Shown here: in pieces, positions 47,426 to 57,225 of the stretch | Layout of the letters: the number at the start of each line of letters is the position of its first letter | How positions within the stretch are numbered: the first letter of the stretch is position 1 | Assembly: GCA_036426205.1 (NCBI GenBank) | Contig: CM071570.1 | Span: 76,311,691 to 76,375,690, forward strand | Length of the DNA: 64,000 nt | Origin: Ascaphus truei | Taxonomy: Eukaryota > Chordata > Amphibia > Anura > Ascaphidae | Direction: 5' to 3' | Translations under genes and position numbers: made by a program | Notes under the pieces: generated by a model | What the model was told of the DNA's origin: nothing | The model's database searches: none | What the model saw: only the letters and a program-made list of their open reading frames with translations

Positions 47426-47784
47426 CCGCACAGGGAGTCCAGGCGGGCCGCATATTGTGCAGGCCTGGTGTAGTCGCTTGTTGTGCTGCTGACTCAACAT
47501 GAGTTACTGTATCTTTCATCCATGACCGAAAACTATGCTTCTGTTCATTTGGATCCCCTGCTGATGCTTCAAGACAATCTCCACAGGGTTTCTTAGCTTC
47601 TAATGCAGGCTTATCACATGCTTCACACAATTTAGCTTTTTTTTCAAAATCAACTTTCTTTTTCTGATGCAGAACCATCATTGCTTTGCTTTAAAAGTTC
47701 CCTGTTCTTGCTGTATTACAGAGGAACTATGGTGACAAAAAACATGCATTTCGTCCTGCATAATAAACGCTCTTTAGATGTATT

Positions 47785-47985
47785 GTATGGTATTGTATGT
47801 CTTTATTTATATAGCGCCATAAATATACATAGCGCTTCCCAGTAGTAATACATGTTGTAATCATATAAATAACAAATAATATAAATAACAGGTCATGGGA
47901 ATAAGTGCTTCAGTCATAAGAATAACATTAAGGAAGAGGAGTCTCTGCTCCGAGGAGCTTACAATCTAATTGGTAGGTAGGGAGA
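47785..47985 (-). repeat. LINE/SINE 3'-tail copy
   Basis: The reverse complement reads TTAGATTGTAAGCTCCTCGG ... GGCGCTATATAAATAAAGAC, the same tail as at 17,555-17,700 and 21,978-22,135. Confidence 0.75.
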
Positions 47986-48538
47986 ACGTATAGAGACAGT
48001 AGGAGGGAATTGTAAACTAACGACCCATTTTAGGAAGTGACCCTTTGCTTGCAGCAGCCGCCATGCTGATTTCTGCAATCCTTCCAGCTTCTTGCAGCTG
48101 ATTTGTTTTCCTCTTTGCACAGTGCTCCATGCTGCAGACTGCTTTGAATTTTCTGAAGCCGTCGCTCCATCGCCTCTCTGACGTCATCGTCAGTTTGTTC
48201 AATCACAGCGCTGAAGGCATTTCTACACAGCCGTGCTTGCGCCTGCATGTGGGGAGTGTGCGAATGCGCGCAAGACGACAGGTGTGCTTTTCAACCATGT
48301 GGGACGCCATGCAAAAAAAGGCATATCCGCGCATCAGCTGTATTACCGCTGCGTACGGAGACGCATCCACAGTCTGCCCGTGGCATGGGCCTCCAAACAG
48401 CAACCCTCCACAGTGTTTATACGTCGGAGCTGCAGGAGGAGAGAGGCTGACAACCCCCTGGATTAACTGCACTAGCTGCAGTCTGCTGAGTCCTTTAACA
48501 AAATAACCCTCCTCCTAGCTGTAGGACAGGAAAACGAC

Positions 48539-48645
48539 TACCTGCAGGTAGGAGGAGGGGCCTTTTATGGTACTACAGTACCTGTAGAATTCAATTTCCT
48601 GTCCTACTCAAGCTAAGGATGGACTTAACCCTTTGGTACCCACTG
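48539..48645 (-). repeat. Right inverted terminal repeat of the 5.2-kb element
   Basis: Reverse-complement partner of 43,522-43,623. It starts ACCTGCAGGTAGGAGGAGG and ends GGTACCCACTG. LINE sequence resumes within a few bases beyond it. Confidence 0.88.
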
Positions 48646-48649
48646 CTAT

Positions 48650-49395
48650 TGAGAACAGGAAATTTGTCTTGATATAATAATCGCTTACACGGGAGTGGAC
48701 ACACTTTTCCATGACTTTGGATAGTATTGGGAGAAGAGAGATTGGCTTGTAGTTTGAAACAGTGTTTTTGTCCCCACTTTTGTAGATTGGGACAACTCTG
48801 GCAGTTTTCCAGGTCTTAGGGATATGGCCTGCAAACAAACTAGAGTTGATTAGGGAAGCAAGCGATTTGGCAATGGCTGGGGCATCAAGTTGTAGGAACA
48901 TTGATTGCAGTAGGTCAGGCCCATATTGGCTGCTTAGTTTTAATTTGAGGAGCGCTTTTGTAATCTCTTCAGATACTGGGACAAATTGAAAATTGTGGGC
49001 AGTGTTGGGAGAGGGTGAGGCTACAGGTGTTTTCCCAGATTGAGCTTTATGTTTGTAGTTTGTCGTCTTGCGCTTTGCTTTATAGAGAAGTAAGTAACAC
49101 ACACAACAAAGTATTCATTGAATACGTTTGCAATGTCATTTGGATTTGTCAGAGTAATATCCTTCTTAATGATATTACATGGTTGCTGATGGCTGGAAGG
49201 CTGGAATATATTGTTGATGCCCTTCCAAAAGTTGGCTGGATTTGATGTATTCTGTTGAAAATTGTCAGAGTAATATTGTGCCTTTGCATTTCTTGTTTGC
49301 CTTGTGCATGTATTCCGCAGGCATCTGTAGTGATTAAGATCCTTGGTAGTGCCAGTTACAGTACTTTGTAGCTTTCCTCAAGGCATCCCTAAAAT
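48650..49395 (-). pseudogene. CR1/L2-like LINE RT N-terminal part
   Basis: The minus strand reads FWKGINNIFQPS-like text, then NDIANVFNEYFV, VPVSEEITKALLKLKLSSQ, GHIPKTWKTARVVPIYKSGD and KNTVSNYKPISLLPILSKVM, then DYYIKTNFL. This is the RT entry region (SW-ARVVPIYKSGD-N-(N)YRPISLLP) of CR1/L2-group LINEs. It continues at 43,455 after the 5.2-kb insertion. Confidence 0.9.
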
Positions 49396-49550
49396 GGTAA
49401 AGCGCAATAACATTGGTTGTAACCCATGGAAGTTGCCAATAGAAGTAACCCTATTAGTTCAGTTGCAATACAGTAGTGCAAATAAATCTTCAGTGGGACA
49501 TGACTTCTCACAGCTAGATCATCCCATAAATGATTTACATAGAAATAGCA

Positions 49551-50202
49551 GAATCCAAAATCGTAGGGAAGCGCAAACATATGTGAAACAGAAAACAATT
49601 GTCCAATAGTGCAGTATGGTCTAATGAAAAAATGTGGATGTTGTCTCTTTAATTCTTATGAGTTGGGTACTCACAAACAAAGGTAGATCTAAATTCACTT
49701 TCACCCTTTATAAATGAGAAAGAGGACCGAACATAGTGCAGACTATAAACTCTACGCGTTTCACCACAGCCTCTGGATGAAATCAGCTGTGGTGAAATGC
49801 GTAGAGTGACGCTTCACGCTGTCCACCGGAAATCCCTTGGATCCGCAGACGCCAAACATCCGGAGCCCTGTAGATGGAGACGTGTGTGGTGGGAAGACCA
49901 TACCGAGGAGGATAAACACTGCTCCAAGTCCCAGCAGCCGGTGTCGATCACGTAGATCACATTGCCTGTATCCTACTGTATTTTAACCATGTGAGTGTAT
50001 ACCATCCTATACTTACCACCATAAAGTTTTATAGTCTGCACTATGTTAGGTCCTCTTTCTCATTTCTAAAGGGTGAAAGTGAATATACCGATTCCAGTCC
50101 CAACCCCAACCAGATTGCGGTCTAAGAATAACCAACTAAAGATACCTTTACGTGAATTTATGTTTGTATGTATGTTTGCGCTTCCCAACGATTTTGGACT
50201 TC
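49551..50202. mobile_element. Nested inverted-repeat element with central GAAACGCG hairpin
   Basis: The outer arms (49,551-49,582 and 50,171-50,202; AGGGAAGCGCAAACATAT against TATGTTTGCGCTTCCC) and inner arms of about 62 bp (49,692-49,753 and 50,025-50,085) are inverted copies. Next to the left inner arm a 20-bp-armed hairpin (49,749-49,806) contains CTCTACGCGTTTCACCACAG mirrored by CTGTGGTGAAATGCGTAGAG. It lies at the 5' edge of the LINE. Confidence 0.82.
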
Positions 50203-51322
50203 TGATACTTCACAGGATTGAGAAAGCAATCCACCACTGGGTCACAGCTGCATTCAACAAATTCGTTTGTATTACCAGTATCAATTATTTAATACTTATT
50301 CACAAGCACTGAATATTGCACAGATATATAGTATATTCACTATTTAAGTGCACTAATTATTTTTTGAGCGCCACATTACGATAACTATCCCTCCACTCAC
50401 ACTTTAAATAGAAATAGTCATGTTTTACTTCAGTGCAAAATAAATGGGTACTTCAGCGTTAGGTGATAACTTTTTTTTATTTGAACTAACAATTGATATA
50501 TTAGGACAAGCTTTCGAGAGTTTGACTCTCTTTCTCAGATCAAGCAATACCGATTTACAAAGATGAGTTCAACGCAAGTGTAGAATTCAAAATCACAATA
50601 TACTGTAAGGCAAACGAGGAAGACTTAGAAAAAATGGCAAAGAGGAGGGTAAATAAACAGATACGGCATACATAACATGGACAATAGTGAGAAATGTGAA
50701 GTGCATGTGGGACCAAGCATCCAGTAGCATTAAGACTGCAGTGGAAGGTGGAGGAGGTTAAGGTGTAAGATGAACAGATAGGCAGGAAGAACAATTACAT
50801 ACATTTCTGATAGTGTCTAAGAAACCCCAGATCAGTATTAAGTCCTCTTTTTTTTTTGTCAAGAGTATAATCATTTTGAGTTCAAATGTTTTCTGCTCTG
50901 CAGTTTTGTTTATGTTTTCCAATTGTCACACATTAATGGAATGGAGTATTTATTTCCTTTAATTTAACTGTACTGGAAGTCCTTCAGATCATCTCATTAG
51001 TGTTTATGCAAGCGTTTTCTAATGCACAAATGTGTTATTCATATTCTAAAACTGCTGCAGCATCTTTGCTAATGGGATTTTTATTCTGCTGGAATAATTC
51101 CGTACTGTTGATGTAGCAATTTTAAATGGCAGGATTCAAGTTGGGTGTTTTGTGGCATTCTAATTCTGTTGCAAGAGTTACACACTGCTGATAAATCAAT
51201 TTATTGTTGTAGAATAACAGTTGAGCATTCACTATTTGGTGCATGAAGTTTTACATCTCTAGCACAATGATTTGAACACATTTTGAGTCAGTTTGCTTCA
51301 TCAAGGGAGTCATTGCTTAAAC
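50203..51322. other. No recognised gene
   Basis: AT-rich DNA with no coding likeness. ATTTTTTGAGCGCCACATT at about 50,360 resembles the T-rich, GCGC-bearing right ends of the retroposons at 41,400 and 47,160. Confidence 0.45.
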
Positions 51323-51560
51323 CAGGGGTGCGCAAACTGCGGGGCGCGAGATATTTCAGGGGGGGCGCTGTGGTTAAAGAGGTCCTGCGTTCTGCCTCAG
51401 AGCATTTAAATGAAATGCCGGGGGGCCGCGCGAGGCCGCTCTAACTTCTCCTACCTGGTCTTTGGCGATGCAACGGTAACCCGTTGTCAAATGGCGCTGA
51501 GGGGTCACGTTGCTATGGCAATGTGATGACACATGACCCCGCGACGTCATTTGATGCCTC
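51323..51560 (+). mobile_element. hAT-type left end
   Basis: CAGGGGTGCGCAAACTGCGG is the same terminus as at 14,790 and 55,180, and the next 200 bp resemble the 14,790 copy (AGCATTTAAATGAAATGCCG is shared). No matching right end was found before the long repeat array, so the element is truncated or expanded. Confidence 0.75.
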
Positions 51561-52015
51561 ACAGACACTCTCACAGACTCAGATGCTCTCACAGACACAG
51601 CCACTCTCACAAACAGACACTGACAGACACTGACATTCTGACAGACACTCTCACTGACTTTGACAGATCTCACACAGACACTCTCAGACACTCTCACAGA
51701 CACCATCACTGACACTGACACTCTCACAGACACTGACACTCTCACAGACACTGACACTCTCAGACACTGACACTCTCACAGACACTGACACTCTCACAGA
51801 CACTGACACTCACTTACACTCTCACTGACACTCTCACTGACAGGCCTCACACAGACACTCTCCCAGACACTGACACTCTCACAGCCACTAACACTCTCAC
51901 AGACACTGTCAGAGACACTCTCACGGACTCTCACAGACACTTACAAGCCTCACACAGACACTCACACTGACACTCTCACAACAGACACTGACACTCTGAC
52001 AGACACTGACACTCT
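51560..52015. repeat. (GACACTCTCACA)n-type minisatellite
   Basis: About 450 bp of CAGACACTGACACTCTCA units with variants. Frames through it are low complexity. Confidence 0.92.
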
Positions 52016-52439
52016 CGCTGAATCTGCCCCCCCCCCACAAAACAGGATCTGTCCCACCCCCAAAAACAGAATCCCCCCACAAAACACAATCTGTCCTCTA
52101 CAAAACGGACCTCACCAAAAAGAATCCCGCCCCCAAACAGAATCTCTCTCTCAACCACCACCCCCCTCCCAAACAGAATCTCCCCCCTCACTCACCTTAG
52201 TGGATGCTCTGATGCCTGCTGCTGCACTCAATGGATACCTGGCTGCTGCTCTCTGGCCTCTCATTGCACAAGCAGCTGCACAGCGTGGTTCAGACAAAAT
52301 TGAAACATAGTTGCCGCGCTGTGCAGTTGCTTTAAGCCCCGCCCATTCAACCATCTCCTCCAATCCAGGCTCGGGGGAGGCGGGCGAGCTGAAGACTGTC
52401 TGTGACTCATGATGCAGGGAAAATCTGCCGCCTTTGGCC

Positions 52440-52775
52440 GAGTTCAGGGTGGCTGCTACGCGACGTGCGCGCGCGTCCGTCGCAAGTTCGGGTTGTTCGG
52501 TGGGAGTGTTCAAACTGAAAACTCCACCAGCGGCAAAGTGCAGCGTTGACGCTGCTACACTTTGCTGCTACAACCCGAAATGATATTTTGGGCGGCAGTC
52601 ACGTCACGTGAGCTGGTTAACCAGCTCCGTGACACGTTCGACCCGCCCCCGCCACGGCCCCAAACGCCGCGACCCAACTCCTGCAGCCTGAGCACAGATT
52701 GCCGGGCTGCAGGAGCACGTGGGGGAGGCGCGCACGGACACAAGCGTCCGTAGCAGCCACCCTGAACTTGGCCTT
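52440..52775. mobile_element. CpG-rich inverted-repeat element, copy J
   Basis: GTTCAGGGTGGCTGCTACG at left is mirrored by GTAGCAGCCACCCTGAAC at right, with further pairing of GTGCGCGCGCGTCCG and GCGCACGGACAC. GC-rich interior, no ORF. Confidence 0.8.
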
Positions 52776-52984
52776 GGGCCCTTGCCTAACGGGCCTAATG
52801 GCAAATCTAACACTGGGGGGGACTCAAGTAGAGCAGCGTGGAGCTGGAGCTGCAGCCTGAGAAACAAGCTGTGGAAGGTGACAGGGAAGGGTTAAATCAT
52901 GAGGATAAAAACAGACATGAAAGGGAAGAGAAACAAACACACAAAGAGAAAATAAAGTGTAGTCTGGGTCCCTCTGGTCCCCCG

Positions 52985-53340
52985 TAAGCTCTTTACCTCC
53001 TGGCGCGGGTGCGCTATGCAGCGGAGGCAGGGGGCAGGTACCGACAGAGTCGGGTGAGTTGCGCGGCTCCAACAGCGGCGAGCGCGTCATCGGCGGCTCC
53101 CCTTGCAGGGCGCCGCCATCTTGGAAGTGGTCGCGCATGCGCTGGATGTCGCGCACGCGCAGTGAAAGCCCACGAAGCGGCGGACCCTAGGAAGGCTCTA
53201 TACGGGGACTACATGTCCCATGAGCCTCAGGGATCAGGGTCACATGGTGCATTCTAGCCAATAGGGCACTGGAACTTCCCTGCTTGGAATATGATACATT
53301 TCGCGCGCTGGAGCATCACATTAGTCGGAGCTGGGACGCC
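52985..53340 (-). promoter_or_regulatory. CpG-rich patch, possible promoter/first exon of another gene
   Basis: The minus strand contains CCAAGATGGCGGCGCC (a YY1-type element, usually oriented with transcription just after a start site). Within about 25 bp comes an ATG reading MTRSPLLEPRNSPDSVGTCP ... PAPGG, with a possible donor GGAG|GTAAAG at about 53,000. The plus strand has another ATG at 53,339 followed by GGGTAGGG. No family match and no further exons were recognised, so this is tentative. Confidence 0.35.
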
Positions 53341-54055
53341 ATGAGGGTAGGGTGTGCGTGTGCAGGGTGTCAGTGACCCCTGCACTAGGCCAGAGACCCC
53401 CATTAGGTCCCGATTCCCCTCAGCTTGTGGTTGCTGTAGGGACAGGCCCATAGATAGGGACACTGCCCCTGTAGCATTAAAGTGAGGAACACAGTCATGA
53501 TGCGGCAGCATCCTGACAGGTGATCTGGGACCAGACACCTGCAGCACAGAGACATTGCATATGGTGGTACCATCCCTGCGGGACCCACCCAATGTAGAGG
53601 AGGAGGCTTCGCCGTTACCATTACTGGACCGTTGGATCCCCTCAGCATCACTGTGCGCCCGGGTGTGGACATACCAGGCAGGTACCTCACCTCCTCACGT
53701 GCACCAAATCACCTTCATATATTAGTGGGTAGCGCTGTACCACACATTAGGTGGGGGTATTTGACTTTGTGGACACCGGGTTGGTTGGGTGCCTAGGTAC
53801 TCTAGGAGGTACGGCTGTGCAAGGCCTGGTGGGTAGGTTGTACTAACTATATTAGTGTGTATAGTAAACTGTTCTGCTTTACACAGTTCTTTATGTGTCC
53901 TGTAACGGGGTCATTCTACACAATAGAATCCCTCCACAGGTGGAGGCGCTACCGAGCATCATTCCAGGATACACCCCAGGCTCCCAGCAGCGGAGGCTCA
54001 GGCTTTCTGTGAGCCACCAAGTATTGCACCATTCACACACCGTAGCCACACATCT
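53341..54055. other. No recognised gene
   Basis: Moderately GC-rich DNA with no family-like coding text. A phrase CCCAGGCTCCCAGCAGCGGAG at about 53,975 resembles CCCAGGCTCTCCGTGGCAGA near 25,015, suggesting an unnamed shared repeat. Confidence 0.4.
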
Positions 54056-54059
54056 CCCA

Positions 54060-54980
54060 AGGGGGGGGGGGGGAGTGCACTACAAAAGTACAAGAGAGAA
54101 ATACATAAGAGGGGAAAGAAAGACATGAGCGGGAGAAAAGAGAGCGAGACATGAGGGGGGAGAAAAGAGCGAGACATGAGGGGGATGAACGGGAAAATAC
54201 ATGGGCGGGGGTAAGGAAAAGAGGGGGGAGAGAGAATGTTGGGGGATTAAATAAAGAGAATGGCATGTGAGAGAAGAGGAGGGAGGAAAAAAAGACACAA
54301 AGGGAAAATAAGATAAATACATTATGGGAGAACGAGAAAGAATGAGATAAACAGTGTAAGAAGAGACATGCTGGAGGGGGGAGAGAAAGACATGAAAGGG
54401 GGGAGAAGAGAGAAAAACAGGCTGGGGGAGAAGAGAGAGGGAGACAGGCTGGGGGAGGGAGGAGGAAGAGACAGGCTGGGGGTGGGGGGAAGAGGAGAGA
54501 AAAACAGACTTGGGGGGAAGGAGGAAGGGGGAAGAGACAAGTTGTCAGGGAGAGTAGAGAAAAACAGGCTTGGGGGGAAGGAGAGAGAGACAGGCTGGGG
54601 GGGAGAGAAAAGCATGAGACAAGCGTGAGACAGGCTGGGGGAGAGGAGAGAATGAGACAGGCTGGGGGGAGAGAGAGACAGGCTGGGGGGAGGGGGGAGG
54701 AAGAGAGGCTGGGGGGGCGGAAGAGGAGAAAAACATGCTTGGGGGGAAGAAAGAGAGACAGGATGGGGAAAAGGAGAGAGAGACAGACTGGGGGGAGAGG
54801 AGAGAGATAGACAAGCTGGGTGAAGAGGAAAGAGAGAGGGTGGGGGGGGGGGGGAGGGAGAGACATGCTGAAGGGAGAGGTGAGAGAGACAGGGAGGGGG
54901 GAGTACAGAGAGACAGGCTGGGGGGAAAGAAGAGGGAGACAGGCTGGGGGAGAAGAGAAGGGGGAAAGGAGAGAGTGTCC
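54060..54980. repeat. 0.9-kb polypurine tract
   Basis: About 920 bp built of GGGGGAGAGAGAGAC-AGGCTGG-like and GAAGAGAG units, with only rare pyrimidines. The complementary 326-codon proline/serine/leucine-rich frame is an artefact of composition. Confidence 0.93.
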
Positions 54981-55179
54981 GGATGATGCTATTTGGTGAT
55001 TATCACATCCCAAATGTTTTTAACTCTGTGATGTTACTCCTTACTATTTTTTATTAAACACTTTTATTCACTATGGAGCGTGTGCTTTCTTTTGTTCTTT
55101 TTTAGGTATGCTCATGGTTCTTCTTGAAAGCTGCCTAAGTCTCCTGCTCTAATTGGAATCACCTGAGGATTATCTAGGA

Positions 55180-56137
55180 CAGGGGTGCACAAACTTGGTT
55201 GCGTGCCCTCCATGGGGGGTGGGGGCGCAAACAGCTTTAAGGGAGTGCCGGGAGAGGAGGACGGTGGAAGAAGTGGACCGAGGGCTGCCAGAGCGGAGCA
55301 GGGAGGCAGAGGAGTTGGATGGCTTGAGCGAAGCAGGGTGGGAGCAAAGCAGGGTGGGAGCGAAGCAAGTTGACCGGTGATGAGCGCACCCCAGCTCCTC
55401 CCCGATCATCCTCCTCTGCCGCGCTGCTTCGTTCTTGCCATCCAACTCCTCTGCCACCCGGCTCTGCTCTGGCAGTCCTCCATCCTCTGCTCCCGCCACT
55501 CTCCTCTGCCACTACCATGCTCCACTCCCGCGGCCCTCCTCTCCTGCTGTCCTCCTCCACCGCAGCCAGGTAGCATTGTTAAGGGGGTGCGAGGAGGTGT
55601 GGAGAGGGGGTAAGAGGGGAGGGGGTGAGAGGAGGTGGAGAGGGGTTGAGAGAGGAAGGATGAAGGGAGCGGAGATGAGGAGGGGGGAGGGAGTGGAGAG
55701 GAAATGAGGAGGGGGAGAGGAGACGACAAGAAGGGGAGGGGATGAAAGGGGAAGAGGAGGGGGGAAAGGGGATGCATTAGGAGTTGAAATAATAAAATAA
55801 ACAAATTTAGCCAGTATTAAATCATACTACTACAAGGTGGTAGGAAAAAATAGGCACCGATACCCAGGAAACAAAGAAAATGAATGAAATCCAAGAGAGC
55901 GTGTACTACTATACTGGGGTTTGGTTTTTTTAAACCCATCGAAAATTTGTCATGTTTTGCTGTTTTAAATTTTTTGAAATATGCAAGTATTTTTACGTAT
56001 TTGTATTCACATTTATATTGAATACCAATTGCTATATATATTTTTTTTCATGTGATTTGGATAACTTTAGGCAGGGGGGTCCGACTAATATCACGGATGT
56101 TAAGTGGGACTCGACGTATAAAGTTGGCTCACCCCTG
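55180..56137. mobile_element. 958-bp hAT-type element
   Basis: The ends CAGGGGTGCACAAACTTGG and AAAGTTGGCTCACCCCTG are flanked by ATCTAGGA (55,172-55,179) and ATCTAGGG (56,138-56,145), an 8-bp duplication with one difference. No transposase. The interior includes GA-rich arrays (about 55,590-55,770) and CTCCTC repeats. Confidence 0.88.
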
Positions 56138-56292
56138 ATCTAGGGGGATATTTCTCTTCTTTCCTCCTTTTATACCATGGCTCTATTTTGTAAACCACTG
56201 AGATTTTAATTGAGATACAGTATTGTTGAGGCATTGGGACTTCCCCTCTTTGCATACATACAGTATGTTCTGGGATTTACTGTTATATTTGT

Positions 56293-57225
56293 ATACTAGC
56301 TCATATACCCGGCATTGCCCGGACGCAGGGAGGGGGGGCGTGAAAGGCAGGGGGGGCGTGATATGAGGGGGGAGTGACGGGGAAGTGAAGGGGGTGAAAG
56401 GCAGGGGGGGTGGGTGAAAGGCGAGGGGGGGCGTGAAAGGGGGGTGAAAGGCAGGGGGGGGTGAAAGGCAGGGGGGGCATGAAAGGCAGGGGAGGGCGTG
56501 AAGGGCAGGGGGGGGCGGGGGCGTGAAAGGCAGGGGGGCGGGCAGGGATGAAAGGAAGGCAGGGGGTGGAGTGAAGGAAGGAGGGGGTCGCGGTGAAAGG
56601 AGGTGGGGGCGTGAAAGGCAGGGGGGGCGTGAAAGGCAGGGGGGGGCGTGAAAGGCAGGGGGGCAGGGGCATGAAAGGCAGGGGGGCGTGAAAGGCAGGG
56701 GGGGCGACACACACACAGTGTCACACACACACACATTGACACACACACACACAGTGACACACACACACACAGTGTCCCACACACACACACGTCACCTAGA
56801 GCGACACACACGCGACACCTACCTCTACTTCCGGGCGCCGCCATCTTCTCACTCGGCGCCGCGAGGAGGAAGGGGGTCCTTCCGGGCGCCGCCATCTCAG
56901 GCGCCGCGAGGGAGGAAGGGGGGCCTTCCGGGCACCGCCAACTTAGGCGCCGCGAGGCAGCTGCAGCCTGCCTGGCCACTGCCTGTTCCCCCGCCGGGGA
57001 GGGAGATGAGCGGAGCGCCGGGAGGGAGGGAGGGAGAGGTGAGTGGAGCGCCGGGAGGGAGGGAGAGGTGAGCGGAGCCGTGTGTGTGTGTGTGTGTGGT
57101 GTTGTGTGTGTGTGTGGTGTGTGTGTGTGTGTGGCGCCGAGGGGGAAGAGAGTGGCAGTTGGGTGACGTCAGACCCACCAATCAGATTCACCGCAGATAG
57201 CACTAACATTCGATTTTATATATAT
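56293..57225. mobile_element. CCCGG-headed repeat, copy 2, with internal arrays
   Basis: The head TACTAGCTCATATACC-CGGCATTGCCCGG matches 23,028. The body holds a GGGGGGCGTGAAAGGCA minisatellite (about 56,335-56,705), a (CA)n tract (56,707-56,790), three tandem units of TTCCGGGC(G/A)CCGCCA (about 56,828-56,960) and a (TG)n tract (about 57,080-57,133). It ends CATTCGATTTTATATATATAGAT. Long frames through it are low complexity. Confidence 0.7.

Larger units (their letters stand above)
44920..47467. mobile_element. 2.5-kb hAT-type element with 8-bp duplication
   Basis: The ends CAGGCCTGCACAA and TTGTGCAGGCCTG are perfect inverted repeats flanked by GTGTAGTC at 44,912-44,919 and 47,468-47,475. 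No transposase was found. The interior consists of GATGAT-like repeats, long CA-rich minisatellites, an inserted retroposon and tandem repeats. Confidence 0.93.
44619..47681 (-). pseudogene. Split gag-like ORF1 of the 5.2-kb element
   Basis: The first part, at 47,476-47,681 on the minus strand, reads MMVLHQKKKVDFEKKAKLCE then ACDKPALEAKKPCGDCLEA, a C-x2-C...C-x2-C zinc-ribbon-like start. The second part, at 44,619-44,911, reads TTPIQKRSRSQTSLDKVRES and a long acidic stretch ending KKDKVFFDPSSN. A hAT element with its 8-bp duplication separates them. The short zinc motif followed by a coiled, acidic chain resembles ORF1 of DIRS elements; this is an inference. Confidence 0.6.
43456..48645 (-). 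mobile_element. 5.2-kb element with 100-bp inverted ends, probably DIRS-like
   Basis: Inverted ends lie at 43,522-43,623 and 48,539-48,645: CAGTGGGCACATAGGGTTAA at left, mirrored by CAGTGGGTACCAAAGGGTTA read from the right, followed by GCTTGAGTAGGACAGGAAA in both. A second inverted pair sits inside the left end (43,452-43,532 against 43,697-43,793). The only coding trace is a split ORF1 on the minus strand. Inverted terminal repeats plus a complementary internal block and a gag-like ORF fit DIRS elements, which are common in amphibians. No tyrosine recombinase or RT was found, so a DNA transposon remains possible. Confidence 0.65.

Noticed and set aside
54033..55013. 326-codon proline/serine/leucine-rich frame
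   Set aside because: It is the complement of the polypurine tract and is open only because of base composition.
56183..56979. Long proline-rich frames (AFHAPP/PPAFH repeats)
   Set aside because: They are translations of the GTGAAAGGCAGGGGGG minisatellite in overlapping frames.
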